Source of the DNA: Ectocarpus siliculosus
Taxonomy: Eukaryota; Sar; Phaeophyceae; Ectocarpales; Ectocarpaceae
Assembly: GCA_000310025.1 (NCBI GenBank)
Contig: FN649737.1
Coordinates: 2,638,000-2,701,999 of the forward strand
Reading direction: 5' to 3'
DNA length: 64,000 bases
Part shown: positions 1 to 27,861 of the stretch, piece by piece
Numbering within the stretch: the first letter of the stretch is position 1
Layout of the letters: every line of letters begins with the position of its first letter
Made by a program: the position numbers and the translations under genes
The notes under the pieces: model-generated
What the model was told of the DNA's origin: nothing
What the model saw: only the letters and a program-made list of their open reading frames with translations
Databases searched by the model: none

Positions 1-767
1 TCACTTGGGAGAGGGAATCGAACTCCAACCTGCTACATAGAGCAGTGTCTCAGGCCTTAGGAAGATTAAGATTTCGAAGGAACAAGCACTATCGTCGGAG
101 GGTGAAGCACTTCTACGACGAAGAAAAGTGCAAGTATGCTATGTAGGAAGTGAAACTTTTAGCGGGATGAAGCGTGTGTTCGTGGACTTCATTCAGCCTT
201 GTTGTCATGGTTGCGAGGAAGCAACAAGAAAACGAAGCGAACTCGCGCAACAGCGTGAAAGTAGCTACATGTAGACTTTATGTAGACCATTGGTTGCACA
301 GCCCGTCAGGCACTACCGGCCAATGAATCACACCGACCGGGGGCCGAAGACCGAGGGCAACCCCCCCCCACCCATTTCCCACAATTTTTAATAAGGTGTG
401 CCAGACGATGTGACACGTCATTACCAACAAGGCAATGACGATTGCCAATCCTCTTGGGTCTCAACTCTCCGTCTAATGCTCTATACTTGTAGCTGTAGAA
501 AGAAAAACATGAGCACCGACGAACTAAACCACCACCCTGTTTGCATCGACGGACGGATATGTCATTTAAGAGTTGTTTGTGCCTCAGCACGCGCCCGCGG
601 AGGCTACCGCGCCCTCCCGCGGTAGTCAGAGTTGAATGCGGTGACTAGGTTAACCCAGGATCGATGATGAATAAAACCTTTCATTGATGAACACTTACCG
701 TGCAGCACACACGAAACACAAAGAGGAAGAAAACGACAACTACATGAACAGAGGCAGAACACAAGTA

Positions 768-831
<64 letters not shown>

Positions 832-1465
832 CGGCCCCGCACTTGGAACCCCAACAGCATGCCCCCTACAAACATTGCCCAGATCGGATCTTGTATCCAA
901 GCACTCCAAACAAGAGTGCACAAAGGAGAACACACACCCAAGAACACACACAACAAAACACAAAATAAATCGAGGAAAAACCAAGACAAAAAGACGCAAG
1001 CATTCGGTGAAAAATTGCGTCATGAACAGGAAACACGCAGAGTGCAAGAAAGCAGGCATACCCGGGAGTATCTCGACGGCAGACGCCTACAATGAGACAA
1101 TGGGCCCATCAAAGAAAACGGGAAAAAAGTCATCTTGTGGCCAATCATTCCGCTACCTGTCAAGCGAGTACGACCAACAGAGAGTCATACCGATACTCCG
1201 CCAATTAGCCCACGCCAAACAGGCCTTGCCATCAATGGGTAGAGTTCTTCTGTCCAACTCCCCTCCTCCCTGTTTTGCAACCAACCCGAATTCAAACGCA
1301 AAGAAAATGAGCAGTTCGACCCAGCAAAAGATCGCTGCCGCTTTCCCAAAACCAACACGCCCCCCCACCAACTTGCCCCGCCAGAGCACCCCCGGTTGAG
1401 CGACCATAGGCTGTGTTGATGGCTGTGGAATCAGCACACAGTCAGCCTACCTCCGGCGTAATACT
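1..1465. other. Intergenic, no supported gene; CT microsatellite
   Basis: I see no convincing coding exon here. The open frames are short, mutually overlapping and partly made of a pure CT tract at 771-828. The stretch lies downstream of the minus-strand oxidoreductase gene, whose stop is at 1466, so it may include that gene's 3' untranslated region. Confidence 0.5.
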
Positions 1466-4400
1466 TCACAACCTCGACAACGTTGACGAAGACATTCCCT
1501 GGCCGCTGCGACCCTCAGACCGTGTGTCGATGACCACCTTGCCGACCACCTTCCGGGCGCCCATGTCCTCCAGCGCGCGTGGTGCTTGGTCTAGAGGGTA
1601 CACGCGTGAAATGGTGGGTTTCACTTTTCCCAGGTTGACCAGCCGCACGATCTCCACCATCTGCTCAGCGCTGAAGGTCGGGGTGACGGAGGACGATATC
1701 GGGAAGTTTACTTGTTTGCGTCAGCTGGCCCAGGGTGGTTGATGAAATTTTCGTGCGTTGCTTGTACCATGGTAGGTCGTGCAAGACTTTTGTCAGTGAA
1801 CACGCAACTCACATCGGTGCGCGGGAGGAAGGCACGAAGGTCCAACATTCTGTTGCATCTGAGCGGGCTGCAACGCTTGATGAGAGCCAGGGACCCCGCA
1901 GGCGAGAAGAAAGTCGGGGTTTCTCGTAGAGAAGCACGAACGCCCTTGCTGCGCCCGGACAATCCCAACGCACTTGAATGCCAACACAATACAACGCGGT
2001 TCAAGGGAACCGTTGACTTTATTTGGTACGCCTACCATCTTCCCAAAAACGTTAACCCTCGTGCAAATAGCCCTGTACAATAAACCTTAGCCCTTTCTTT
2101 CGATCCCCCATCATCGGCATCACGCCTCGCACCTCTTCTCTGGCTCTCGCTCTCTCCACGCCCCCCAGAACACCCCCATGACGCACGCCTCCTTCAGGAG
2201 AACCAGGTTCAGAGGCGGCGCCGGGATGGTTCCGGACGCGAACCCCACCACCAGGTATCGCCCTCCGACGGCCAGGCTTCTCACCGCCGTCTGCGAGCGC
2301 AAACGCGGCAGCGTCCGGTCACAGGGAACAAAAACGGAATGGGAAATAAGCAGCGAGGGCCACACGCGTACAAAAAACTTGAACAGCAGTAGCAGCATCA
2401 GCAGCAGGAAACTTCGTGCTTGGTCACCCAAGCTGTGTCGTCGGAACAGCCGCGTACAGCGCGTACTTTCCAGCTCAAGGTTCATAGGTCCACGGGGCAA
2501 CTTCACACGCCCGGAGGGCCTCACCTCGCAGTCAGCCCCGCCCACGTTGTCCAGCACAACATCTACACCCCGTCCCCCCGTCAGCCGCTTCAAAGCCCCG
2601 CGCCAATTGCCACCTCGCCGGCCGCCACCGTTGCCGTCTCCCTGTCGGTAGTTGAGAAGGAGGTCGGCGCCCGCGTCCCTGCAGGCCTGCAGCTTCTCCC
2701 GGGTAGACGCTGCGGCGATTACGGTAGCCCCGGCCGCCTGCGGGTTGTATTGTGTTGATGGTTCTCCAGGTTGATTCAAGGCAAGACTATATGCGCGGGA
2801 AAACACTCCTCCTCAATCTGTGTTCCTTGCTCGCGATCCCGAGGGGCGACTCGAGACACCAAAACAACACTCGCGCGATAATGAAAAACTCGTGCATTCG
2901 CTCTCTTGGAGTCTTGCCTCGATATTTTCCAGACGTGACGGCGAATCTATTGATACAGAACTACCAAAAAGGATGACACCACTCAACATACGGGATTTTT
3001 CTTGCGGCCACCCCCTTTGTGTGCGACCACCACAGCGGTATCACGAAAGCAGTGATTGCTGCATGTCAGCTCCGTCACATCGAGCGGGGGCAGTCTCGCC
3101 GATATTTCGGGGCTCGACTGCGTGCCTTGGCCTGTCAAAGTGAGAGGCGATGGCAAAAACCGTGAATCATGGCTCGAGTACCGATGTGCCAGCGACAACG
3201 GCTGGGCGAGACCCGGCCAAAAACGCGACATCAGGCAAAAAAAAACGGGGTGGTGTATGATGTACGACACCTTTGCCAGCTGAACCGCGGCCAGGCCCAC
3301 ACCACCAGACGCACCCAGCACGAGGACAAGCTCCCCTCTACGGAGATTCGCGCGGATCTGTGAACAAAAAAAAATGGTATCCAGCGTTCAAGTGAGCGCG
3401 AAGGGAGGCATCAGTTGTGGACACCATGACCGCAAATATTTCAACACGTCCCTTCGGCTGGTGTGGTACTATTTCGGACGGGTAGGTTTCTCTGTGATGG
3501 TGTGTCTATCTTCGAAAAAAATAGGCAGTGTCGATGGGGGGATTTCGCAAGCATACTTGCTAACTCTATTGCGCCCCGCGACAACCTTGGGACCGCCGTC
3601 TATACCCGCAAGCGTGAAATTTACGCAACCTCTGCCTGCAAACTCCAATGCTCCCCGCGGCACTAGTCTATGCACCCAAGCATGAAATTTCGACGAAATA
3701 CAACCCCTACCTGCTAACTCTAGTGCTCGTGCTCCCCCCGACACTAGTCTATACAACCAAGCATGAACTTACGTCGAAATATGCGACCTAACTCTGATGC
3801 AGCCTGTTTCTCTCTCACCCTCAGCGCGTAGTCTGCGGTGCCGTAGGCGACGAAGAGGCAGGAGGCTGTGAAGAAGTCCATGCCCGGCGGCAGAGGAGCG
3901 ACGCTGCCCTCTCGGACGACGACGTCGGTCGAGAAGCCGCCAAAGCCGACGAAGCTTACCACGCGATCTCCGGGCTTGAACCTAGCTGCGCAAGGACAGG
4001 CGCACGAGGGTGGTGCTCGCATGTCAGGAGGGAGAGAAGGAATGCAGGGTCCGGGATAGGAACAACCGATTGCGCCATGCACCACGGCCTATACACCGTG
4101 TGAACGGCCAGGGTGGAAGACTTGCCGTGTGCGGTGCGTGAACGTGTTCGAATGCGGCAAGGAATGACCGACAGCAATCAAAACAGCAATGAGCGTTTGG
4201 CAAAACGCGGACCGCCTTCGCGACAAGAAACATTTTATGAGGGAATAGAACGGGGAGTGCACACCCTATGCCGAAAACTATAGAACAGCCCAACATCCCC
4301 GATTGCATGATCTAGAACATGTTTACTTAACAGAGAAACCCTACGAAGGCTACTACTGCGGATAAAAAGCTCACCTACCTGAGCCCTCTCCGACCGCGGT

Positions 4401-5001
4401 GACGACGCCCGCGATCTCTCCTCCCGGCGCGAAAGGAAGCTCGGGCTTGGTCTGGTACTTGCCCTGCGCATAGGTAACACAGGCGCACAACAGCATTGAG
4501 AGACGGGCGTTACAACACAAAAATCCATCACTCACAAACGGTATACTGTAGGTTTAATCCGACAAAAGCATTGTGGGGAACTCTTCAGCGGAGACAAAAG
4601 ATTGAAGGGCACCCCACAATGGAAAACCGTACACTCCCAAGATCCAGGGGAAGTCGCCAAGCAAAATGCACAGTACAAAGAACACCATATGGATAGCGTC
4701 ACGCAAGGCCTTGCCCGAACCTAAGAAGCCGCTAATGCAAGGAGTGCAGGACAGTGCCAAGAGGGCTCATTCAAGCCCGGCCGACCTCCCAGGATCGCTG
4801 CTGTACCGTTATGTTGAGGAGCATGTTTGGCGCTGTCCCTTCTCTCGCACACACCTGGATAACCAGCAGATCCGGAAAGTTCACAGCACACGCGGACACC
4901 GCGATGGCCACTTCATCCTTCCCTGGCTGCGGCAAGGGTGGGCCATCCTCGATCGACAGAGATGAAGGAGGTCCCCACTGTTTGCAGACGCACCAGCGCA
5001 T
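1466..5001 (-). CDS. MDR-family NADPH:quinone oxidoreductase-like protein (7 exons)
   Basis: A medium-chain dehydrogenase/reductase of the quinone oxidoreductase (zeta-crystallin-like) group, expected to reduce quinones or enones with NADPH. Exons on the minus strand are 4855-5001, 4379-4463, 3819-3985, 3271-3357, 2525-2737, 2133-2290 and 1466-1670. They join in phase to 353 residues, normal for the family. Exon 1 gives a GroES-like start with ACAVNFPDLLVIQ, and exon 2 continues GKYQTKPELPFAPGGEIAG. Exon 4 carries the Rossmann nucleotide-binding loop LVLGASGGVGLAAVQLAK at about residues 145-162. Exon 5 gives ATVIAAASTREKL and GVDVVLDNVGG. Exon 6 gives YLVVGFASGTIP and GVFWGAW, and exon 7 ends near ARKVVGKVVID. 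No zinc-ligand cysteine set is visible, as expected for quinone reductases. The ATG at 5001 starts the conserved core directly. The roughly 19-residue tail after GKVVID is unusual. Substrate is unknown. Confidence 0.9.
3557..3780. repeat. Three-unit intronic tandem repeat (~76 bp)
   Basis: Three diverged units begin near 3557, 3634 and 3709, each running from a TGCTAACTC-like start through ACTAGTCTATAC and AAGCATGAAATT. The period is 75-77 bases. The array lies wholly in the third intron of the oxidoreductase gene (3358-3818). Confidence 0.7.
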
Positions 5002-5395
5002 GATGATGGTGTAGTGTGTGATGGTGCGGCGCAATTAAACGGTGTGCTTCTTCAGTACAATAGAGGAGGGAGGGGACAGGAAGAAGGGAGAATGTGGGAA
5101 ATACACACACACCAGCACACTACTATCTTCAGCTCGAACACAGAAAGCGCTTCGGGCTTGAATGCACCCGTGCTACGCTGCTGCTGCAGCTGTTTGTGTT
5201 GTCGGTGTTGTCATGTTGCTCTTGTCGATCCACGCAAGGGGGCTGACAGAAGAAAAAAACGGGTACCTGTGAGCAGTGATTCCGCGGGGACATACGTGTC
5301 ACCTGTCATAGCATGGGCATGCCCGCACCACTCTGCACTGCGCAGCCAGGTCCACACGGCTCCACACAGTCCCCTCGCCCGAGAAAACAAGGGGA
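5002..5395. promoter_or_regulatory. Shared divergent upstream region
   Basis: The start codons of the minus-strand oxidoreductase (5001) and plus-strand SART3 (5396) are 394 bases apart, head to head. Both 5' untranslated regions and core promoters must lie here unless a non-coding first exon was missed. I could not pick out a convincing TATA box, so the bidirectional promoter is inferred from geometry only. Confidence 0.5.
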
Positions 5396-20623
<15,228 letters not shown>

Positions 20624-23600
20624 CACACGGGCTGGTCGTGAAGCTGGTCGTTGAGTTACTGCTGATGCCGCTTCTGACGCGAAGATATGTTCTATGGGGG
20701 AAACACACTTGAATATTTTCGTGCTTCTGCTTGAACTGCGAGGCAACAAAGAATGAATCGCAAGGTGCTTGTGTGAGGTGCAGAAGGGAGAGGGAGGCAT
20801 GGAGGTACTGGGATCATCCCTGGAATGGAGAGGGTCCGGTTCAGGCTCTCGTTACCAGCGTTTTCCATCGAATGTCGAAATCAACCAATGCCTTTGGTTG
20901 GGACAACTTGCCTTTTTTCCGCTGCGGGTTTTCGATATGGGGGATTGTGGTTCGAAGGTTAGTCGATATGGGATAGAAAACCAACACGAATGTCTGAACA
21001 GATTGAATAGAAACTCGGAAGTGAGAACGGGAACATGACGTTGCTTGCCAGGGTGGTGGTATTGGCTGTGGACACACGCGTTGGCAGTCCACGTGTAACT
21101 GTACGCTGCTCTCTGAGGTAGGCCGGTGCCATCCGTACTACATTAGATGTATTCGGGCAAGGAGCCCAGAAGATCGTGTTGACGTCGTCAACAGGACGGT
21201 CTTTGCTGTATTTGCGACGCTTGTACGTACATACAGTAGATCTTGTCGTGCCAGTTGAAAGATGGAAAGAGTCGGGAGAGGGCACCCCCCTGTCGAGCAA
21301 AGCCCAGAAACGATCAAAGTGAGCCCAAACGACTCCTGCTCGTCTGCGATGCCGGGGTCCGCCCCATATCGCAATAGAGTCATACATTGCAAATTTGCAC
21401 ACAAATAAAAGCATTCCGTTGTCGTGAAGTGACCGATGTCGTGGTTCTCGTGTGGAAGGGGGAAAGACGAGGCGGACCTTACAAAATCAAGCACGTTTAT
21501 TCACTCTATCCTGCCCATTGGGAGCACGTTCATTCACTCTTTTATTTTGCCCGTCGGGAGCGAAGGCAACAAACAAAGTCACCGGGTCAGACTTCATTTG
21601 GCGTCCGCCAATCAGCTGTCTCCTTAACTTTTCGAGATTTTAGCAACTACGCCGCTTTCTTCTGGGCACCGCATTCGAACCAACCAGTTCACAGAACAAT
21701 AAGCATCTGCCGGGAGTCCGCGAGATGCAACTGGCGCATACCACAAGCCCACAGCAGGATAGAACCACCGGTCTGTGAATGTTTGTAGTTTCACGACGCC
21801 AAGCTCACTGAGTGTCGACAACAAGTACGCTGTAGCACCAAGACGAGCTTGGCAACAGCGAGGAGAAGTATTACACACAATCGCACCCGCGCATATTTAT
21901 GTTGACCTACAGCAGTACGCAGTAGTACGGTCGTACATGTTTCTCTGTCGTGTGCACGCCTGTCCTCTCGCCAGGCCACATCAAGTAACGTGATGATGAT
22001 GATCCTCTGGCATCTCTGCCTCTGCTATGTGCTCTCTCTTTCGCTCTGTTGACTCCATCTGGGGCTCTTTGGAATGAATGAACAACCAAAAGCAGTGATG
22101 ATCTCGTTAGAGGTTGAACCACTCGCATGGCAGCATATGTGCACGATGATTCTCGTGCTTCCGGGGTGACGACACCTCTGCTCTGGTGTCAGTTCTCCTC
22201 TCCTTGGGAAGGTGCATCATGTTGAAAACGTGCGGCCCCCAGATGGATTTTCACGCATAATCTATGTAGATGCGGTAAAAAAAATGCCGGAGTGAATTGG
22301 GTGCTGTTCCTCCTGTTCATTTACAAACGACAGTAGCAAGGGTACAGCAGGGGAAAACATGCAAACACCAAAAATATCCTTGGGCCGTTGATTGCAGTGG
22401 ATTTCCGACGTGGTTTTTGAGTGTCAGAGGGAGGGCGAGGTGGGCCATTCGAAAAGTCAGCATGTTTTTGGGTTGCCTGTCTGCTGCTCTTTGGTGGAGA
22501 CAGGAGGAGGAGGAGGCAAACCGACCTTGGGCCGTCAGAAGCCCAAACACACCGACAGGTGCTTTGACGTCACGGAGTCAGCAGAGAATCGATTCTGGTA
22601 CAGGGGGGAAGCTCAGTCGGGACCAACTAACCCATGTTTGGCGCACGAGGAACGGCCGAAACTGTCCTACTGCGCCCGGCTCCTTAGCGTGTGTGTTGTT
22701 GTAGAGGGTCCACAGAACCGGCGAGAGCGCCCCTCGTCGCTATAGGCCCACTGTAGGGCCAGCGGCCGCAGCCCATGAACTGCAAGTCGGCCAGAAGGAT
22801 CCAGTCCAGCACCACTCCAGCTCACCAGAGGAGAGCAGCAAGTCCTCCCTCCATGGAGCGCACGAGGCTTCGCTGCCAGCTCTCCCGAGCTGCTTGAGTA
22901 AGTGCATTATGGGCAAGACCCAAAAAAACTCAAGACGCTCCGCACCAGTCCGCACCCCCCGTGCATGAACCACCCACATGCGGAAAGATACAGCAATATG
23001 ATCCCTGTGCGCCGACAACTGTTTGGCGGTACGAATAGCCTTCCCTCTAGAGTTGGGCCTTCCCTTGCCGCATCTGTGTGCCTGAATGCATGCGTGTGGT
23101 CGTTGCTTTTTTGCTGTGGGTGCTGCAAATTTTTTCAGCGGGGTTTCATAACACAAATGAGAACGTTTTGGGGCAGGGAATGTCCCCGTTCCGCTCAATT
23201 CCGCTAGTTTTTCTCCCCTTGCTTGGATGTCATAGACGACACTCAACACGCTCATCCCCCGGGCCTCCTTCTTCTGCGGTCTATCTCTCTTACCAGCCTC
23301 ACGAAAGAGAAAGAGATGGAGCACGAAGCCCAAGCAGGTGAGGACAAAGATGGAAGTCTACTGATGAACGGATCCTTTTCGGAGGTATCTGTCAGACCCC
23401 CGTGTGTGGTACATTATTACAGTGTTGTGTCCAAGCTAATGGAACAATGTTGGGTAAACCGGGTAAACCGGGTAGGCCGAAGCTTGTAAGTTTCTGGAGA
23501 AAGGCAGCTCGGCCAGTTAAGGCCGAGATGGGAAAGTCTTGTATTCGAGGGAAGAGGGAACAGCAGAGAGCAATCGTGTCCGAGGAACCGAGGAGAGCGT

Positions 23601-25600
23601 CACCACGCCTATCCGTCACGCAATTCAGATCACTCATCGAATCTCCGAAGAAATCAAGTAGAAACTCCGCGTTCCTCCGCAATCTACCAACTGCAATATA
23701 CTTTCTTCCCCTCGCTGCCTCGGCAAGGCTTTTGCTTAGGCATGGCCCATAGCGAGGGGGGGGGGGGTATTTCTAGCGAGCATGGCTAGACTCACCCTCA
23801 AGGGACCGATACCTTCTTGCTACGGCGCACCCGCCGCGAGGCGTGCGTAGTGGTAGAGTTGGGTCGGCACTGGTGCGTCAGGTACAAAAATGCAGATGCG
23901 TGGGCCTCATGGCCGTCGGTGTAGACAGCAATGTCCATCTCAGTTTTGTGCGCGGAAGCAGACGCCATCAGAAAGGTGGGCGGACACTATGTGCACGGCC
24001 CTCGGTTTGCTAGAGGGAGCTGTACTGTCGCAGTAACCTGGCTTCGCCATCAAAGGGTAGGAGGGAACAGGTGGTGACGAGCTGAGTGGGCTGGTTGACC
24101 CTTCGGCGCGAGAATTTTCAGACCAAGAACGAACCCGAAGTGCAACGAGGGAGAAAGCGAGGAACCGACTGGGAAGGACAGCAACGAGAGCGTGTACGGA
24201 CGGAGCGGGTCGAGTTTGGTCGTGCTATAAATGTTTTCTTTCTCGGTTTTTCTATCGCACAGGAGTGCCAAGACGCCGATACGTGCCATGTACCCGATAC
24301 CTGTGAGGAACATGAACTCAGTAAACGGTCGTGAAAATATAACGCACGCTGCGATGCCTCCGATCCATTCGGTTCTGAATAAATACAAAGCGGCGAAGTG
24401 GGGTGTTTTTTGAACGCGCACCCCCGTGCCAAGACTCCGATGTGTGCGATCCTGAACAAATCACAGCATACACACACCAACACTTTGTGTGCAGTCTTGC
24501 AGCATCAGGACCGCAACATAATGAACACAGAACACAACAACACACCAGGACCAGTTGGCAGCAGGTTGGCGCTGGAACGTTATCGTTGCAGCGGGGTTTT
24601 GGCCAGTAGATAGAGCAGAGGTCTGGTTCGGTGCCACGAACGATGAAGGACGTAGTGGCCCACGGGGGATGTACCGTTTTGCCTGGCAGTCCTTGTCCAG
24701 GTATTCGTACTGATTCCCGGTATCCTACCTGTGTTTTTCGTAGCACCGTAGTTGGTTGCGGTCGTTCAGTCTCGTGTGGTTTGTACGCGTTCTTGGTTGA
24801 TTGAATATATACCGTGTGCCGATTCCGACCATAATAAAAACATAAAAATGTAGAAAATATAGGGGTTCTAAATACTAAAAACAACATCGCTTGCACATGA
24901 TCAACGTTTCGATGCCAAAGTACCGCAGTGGGGCCCATGATGCAAGCAGCCGTGGTACGGTAGTAGCCGGTGACAAAAGCTGGTGGCATCACCCAACCTC
25001 GCCGAAGGTATCGGGGTTTGCGCACACCCCTGTGCCAAGTGAACGATACCTGTGCGATCAACATGGTGCGATAATCAATTAAATATCTTGGAACAAGCTT
25101 GGAACCCGATTTTTTTCCGCCCCCCCTGTGCCAAGACCCCGGCCTGTGCAATGTAGCCGATTCTTGCCAAGACCCGCATTCTTACTGTATGTACCTATGG
25201 TCTAGTCTTACCATCAAGGGGGCACACGGCTTGGGAGATTGTGTGAGCAAGTCAGAGGCCGAGGAGAGGCATTACACAGCATATCACACACGGTACCACC
25301 TTACCAAAGTATGATAGACCAAGGTTTCTCACGTACGTTTCACACAGCGGAGGCTAGGACGACTACGGTGCGGTAAACAGATTTTGGAGTGCTGAGTCTA
25401 TAAAGTGTACCCATTTGGGCGTCCAGTACTATTATAAGAGGGTTTAGGAATGCAACCCACTTCTACACTGTTCCCAAGAGCATCAGCAGGACGTCATGAG
25501 GATCCACCTGGAATCTTTTATTGCTCTTCGTTATGAAAGAGAGCAAACAGTGGGGGGAGCAAGTTAGTGGGGACCTACGTTAGCGCGTGAGCTGTCTAAT
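20624..25600. other. Intergenic region, decayed repeats, no supported gene
   Basis: Nearly 5 kb with no exon chain I can support. At 20722-20805 one frame reads FCLNCEATKNES then CVRC, a possible zinc-finger remnant. At about 24264, 24424, 25028 and 25124 a degenerate unit near TGTGCCAAGACTCCGATGTG recurs in one orientation. A poly-G run is at about 23756-23768. Longer minus-strand frames (22740-23333, 24318-25151) resemble no family and partly follow the repeat units. Confidence 0.5.
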
Positions 25601-25623
25601 GTGTGGAACTGTTGATTTGTGAC

Positions 25624-27861
25624 ATGCATTTTGGTCCTGTGCCAGGATGCGTACGAAGCGAGACCGTGACATTTCCCTCTCTCGTCCAATTTCCGTCCCT
25701 CGTCCGAAATTTTCGGCCGCCTTCTATACCAGGTCCCAGCCAAGGCCTGAACGCGTTGATCGTGGCCGTCAACAACACTTGTAATGGGAAGGGGTGGTTC
25801 TCTTCCAGCCTTGACCTCCAACTCGTATCGCTGCAGCTCTGCGTGGCGTGCCGGAGCTTGGTGCCATCGCTAATATTGATGGTGAGACCGGGCACTCCCA
25901 GGCGCCTGTGGTTGCGTGGTGTCAAGACCGAGGAGACGAAGAAGAGCTTTTTGTCTCGTGTGCCGACCCTTCGAGCGCGTGAGGTGTGGTGGTACCTGCC
26001 AGTAGAGTACATTGGCGACGCGCTGGCGAACGTGAAATGTTTGACGCTTGGTGATAACCTGACGGAGAGCGTGGACCATGTTGCATGGCCAGTGTCCCTG
26101 GAGCAACTCAAGATGGGAAAGCACTTCAACCAGCAGGTGGGCGGCGTCTCGTTGCCTGCATCAGTGCAGCGACTGACGTTCGGACAATATTTTAACGAGC
26201 GCATTGATGAAATGTGTTGGCCAGTGTCGTTGCAGCGGCTGGTTTTTGGATGCGACTTCAACCAGGCAATCGACCAAGTACGTTGGCCAGCTTCGTTGCA
26301 GCGACTGGTGTTCGGAAAGCAGTTTGACCAGGCAATCGACCAAACATGTTGGCCAGCGTCACTGCAGCAGCTGGAGTTCGGAGATGCCTTCAACCAGGCA
26401 GTCGAGCGCGTGTCATAGCCGACGTCACTGCTGCGAGTAAAATTTGGGAGCAGGTTCAACCAGGCAGTCGAGCGCGTCTCGTGGCCGGCGTCACTGCTGC
26501 ACGTAACGTTTGGGAGCGGATTCAACCAGGTTATCCAACACGTCACGTGGCCAGCGTCACTGCTACAGCTGGAGTTCGGAAATAACTTCAACCGAGCAAT
26601 CGATCATGTATCTTGGCCAAGATTACTGCAAAAGCTGGTGTTTGGCTATGCGTTCACGCAGGCAATTGATCGTGTCTCGTGGCCGGCGCCATTGCAGCAT
26701 CTGGAGTTCGGAGATAACTTCAATCAACCAATTTGTGGTGTTTCGTGGCCGGCGTCATTGCAGATACTGATCTTCAGGGGCGAATTCAACCAGGCAATCG
26801 ACCATGTATGTTGGCCAGGATCACTAAAAGAGCTTGTGTTCGGATATGCATTCGACCAGCCGATTCATGGTGTTTCGTGGCCGGCGTCATTGCAGAAACT
26901 GATTTTTCCGGGTCAATTCGATCAGGCAATCGACCACGTCTCGTGGCCACCGTCACTGAAGTGGCTGGTGCTTGGACGCCTCTTTGATCAGGATATTAGA
27001 TGCGTTGTGTGGCCGGCGACATTGCAGCGTTTGAGATGCGGGGGCTGCTTCCACCGAACGATCCATGACATTTCGTGGCCAGCGTCATTGCAGGATCTGA
27101 CGTTCGGAGACCCTTTCAATCAGCCAATTGACCACTTGTCTTTGCCAGCGTCACTCAAGCGGCTGGAGTTTGGATCCAGATTTAACCAGCCGATTCATGG
27201 GGGTGAGTTGCCGGCGTCACTGCAGCAATTGAAGTTTGGAGACTGGTTCAACCAGCCGATCGCCGAAGTCGAATGGCCAGCGTCAATTCAGCAGCTGGAA
27301 TTCGGACACTGCTTCGATCAGGCAATTGACCATGTTCTCTGGCCAGAGTCACTGACGCATTTGACCTTTGGAGGCTTCAACCAGACGATCGCCGAAGTCG
27401 CATGGCCGGCGTCAATTCAGCAGCTGCAATTCGGGCACAACTTCGATCAGGCAATCAACAATGTTCTCTGGCCAGAGTCACTGACGCATTTGACCTTGGG
27501 ATACTGCTTCAATCATCCGATTGCTGAAGTCGTGTGGCCACCAACCTTAACACAGCTGGACTTGGGCATGTTCTTCAACCAGGAGGTTGGTGGGGATGTT
27601 TTCCCAGCGTCACTGCGGAAGCTAGCCTTAGGAGCAGCGTTCAGCCAGCCAGTCGACACCGTGGATTGGCCGGAATCACTGCGGGAACTAAGTCTCACGT
27701 ACGACTCGCAGGAGCCACGCCCTGGTTTCGAGTGGCCTGTGTCGCTGCGGCGGCTGACAGTCTATTGCCCGCCTTGGGTGCAACTACCGGCCTGGCCAAG
27801 TTTGGAAGTTCGCAAAGATTGTAGTGCCTATATTCGCCAACGGGGGGATTCTTGGGACTGA
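25624..27861 (+). pseudogene. FNIP-like repeat protein with one in-frame stop
   Basis: A single open frame encodes about 26 units of mostly 23 residues, consensus near SWPASLQQLEFGDNFNQAID. This closely resembles FNIP repeats, a leucine-rich-like family expanded in Dictyostelium and large algal genomes. Units run from about residue 145 to the end; the first 140 residues match nothing I recognise. The frame is broken only at 26416-26418, where TAG replaces the TGG of the conserved Trp-Pro pair. The neighbouring unit reads TCGTGG where this one has TCATAG. Sequence on both sides stays in frame, so without the stop the product would be 745 residues; as read, translation ends after 264. One unit near 27378 lacks one residue. 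The start is uncertain: the first ATG after an upstream stop was used, and an upstream exon is possible. It could be a young pseudogene, a segregating null allele or a base error. Confidence 0.85.

Noticed and set aside
1-60. tRNA 3' end on the minus strand at the window edge
   Set aside because: AGTTCGATTCC resembles a T loop, but no matching acceptor or D arm could be found in the adjoining bases.
604-1059. Open frames through the CT/GA tract at 771-828
   Set aside because: They consist of alternating Arg-Glu or Leu-Ser from the microsatellite and show no family similarity.
22740-23333. 197-codon minus-strand frame
   Set aside because: No family similarity, no biased third-position pattern that I can see, and no neighbouring exons.
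24318-25151. 277-codon minus-strand frame with repeated SWHRG-like words
   Set aside because: The words follow a degenerate DNA repeat in an intergenic region; no domain or splice partner.
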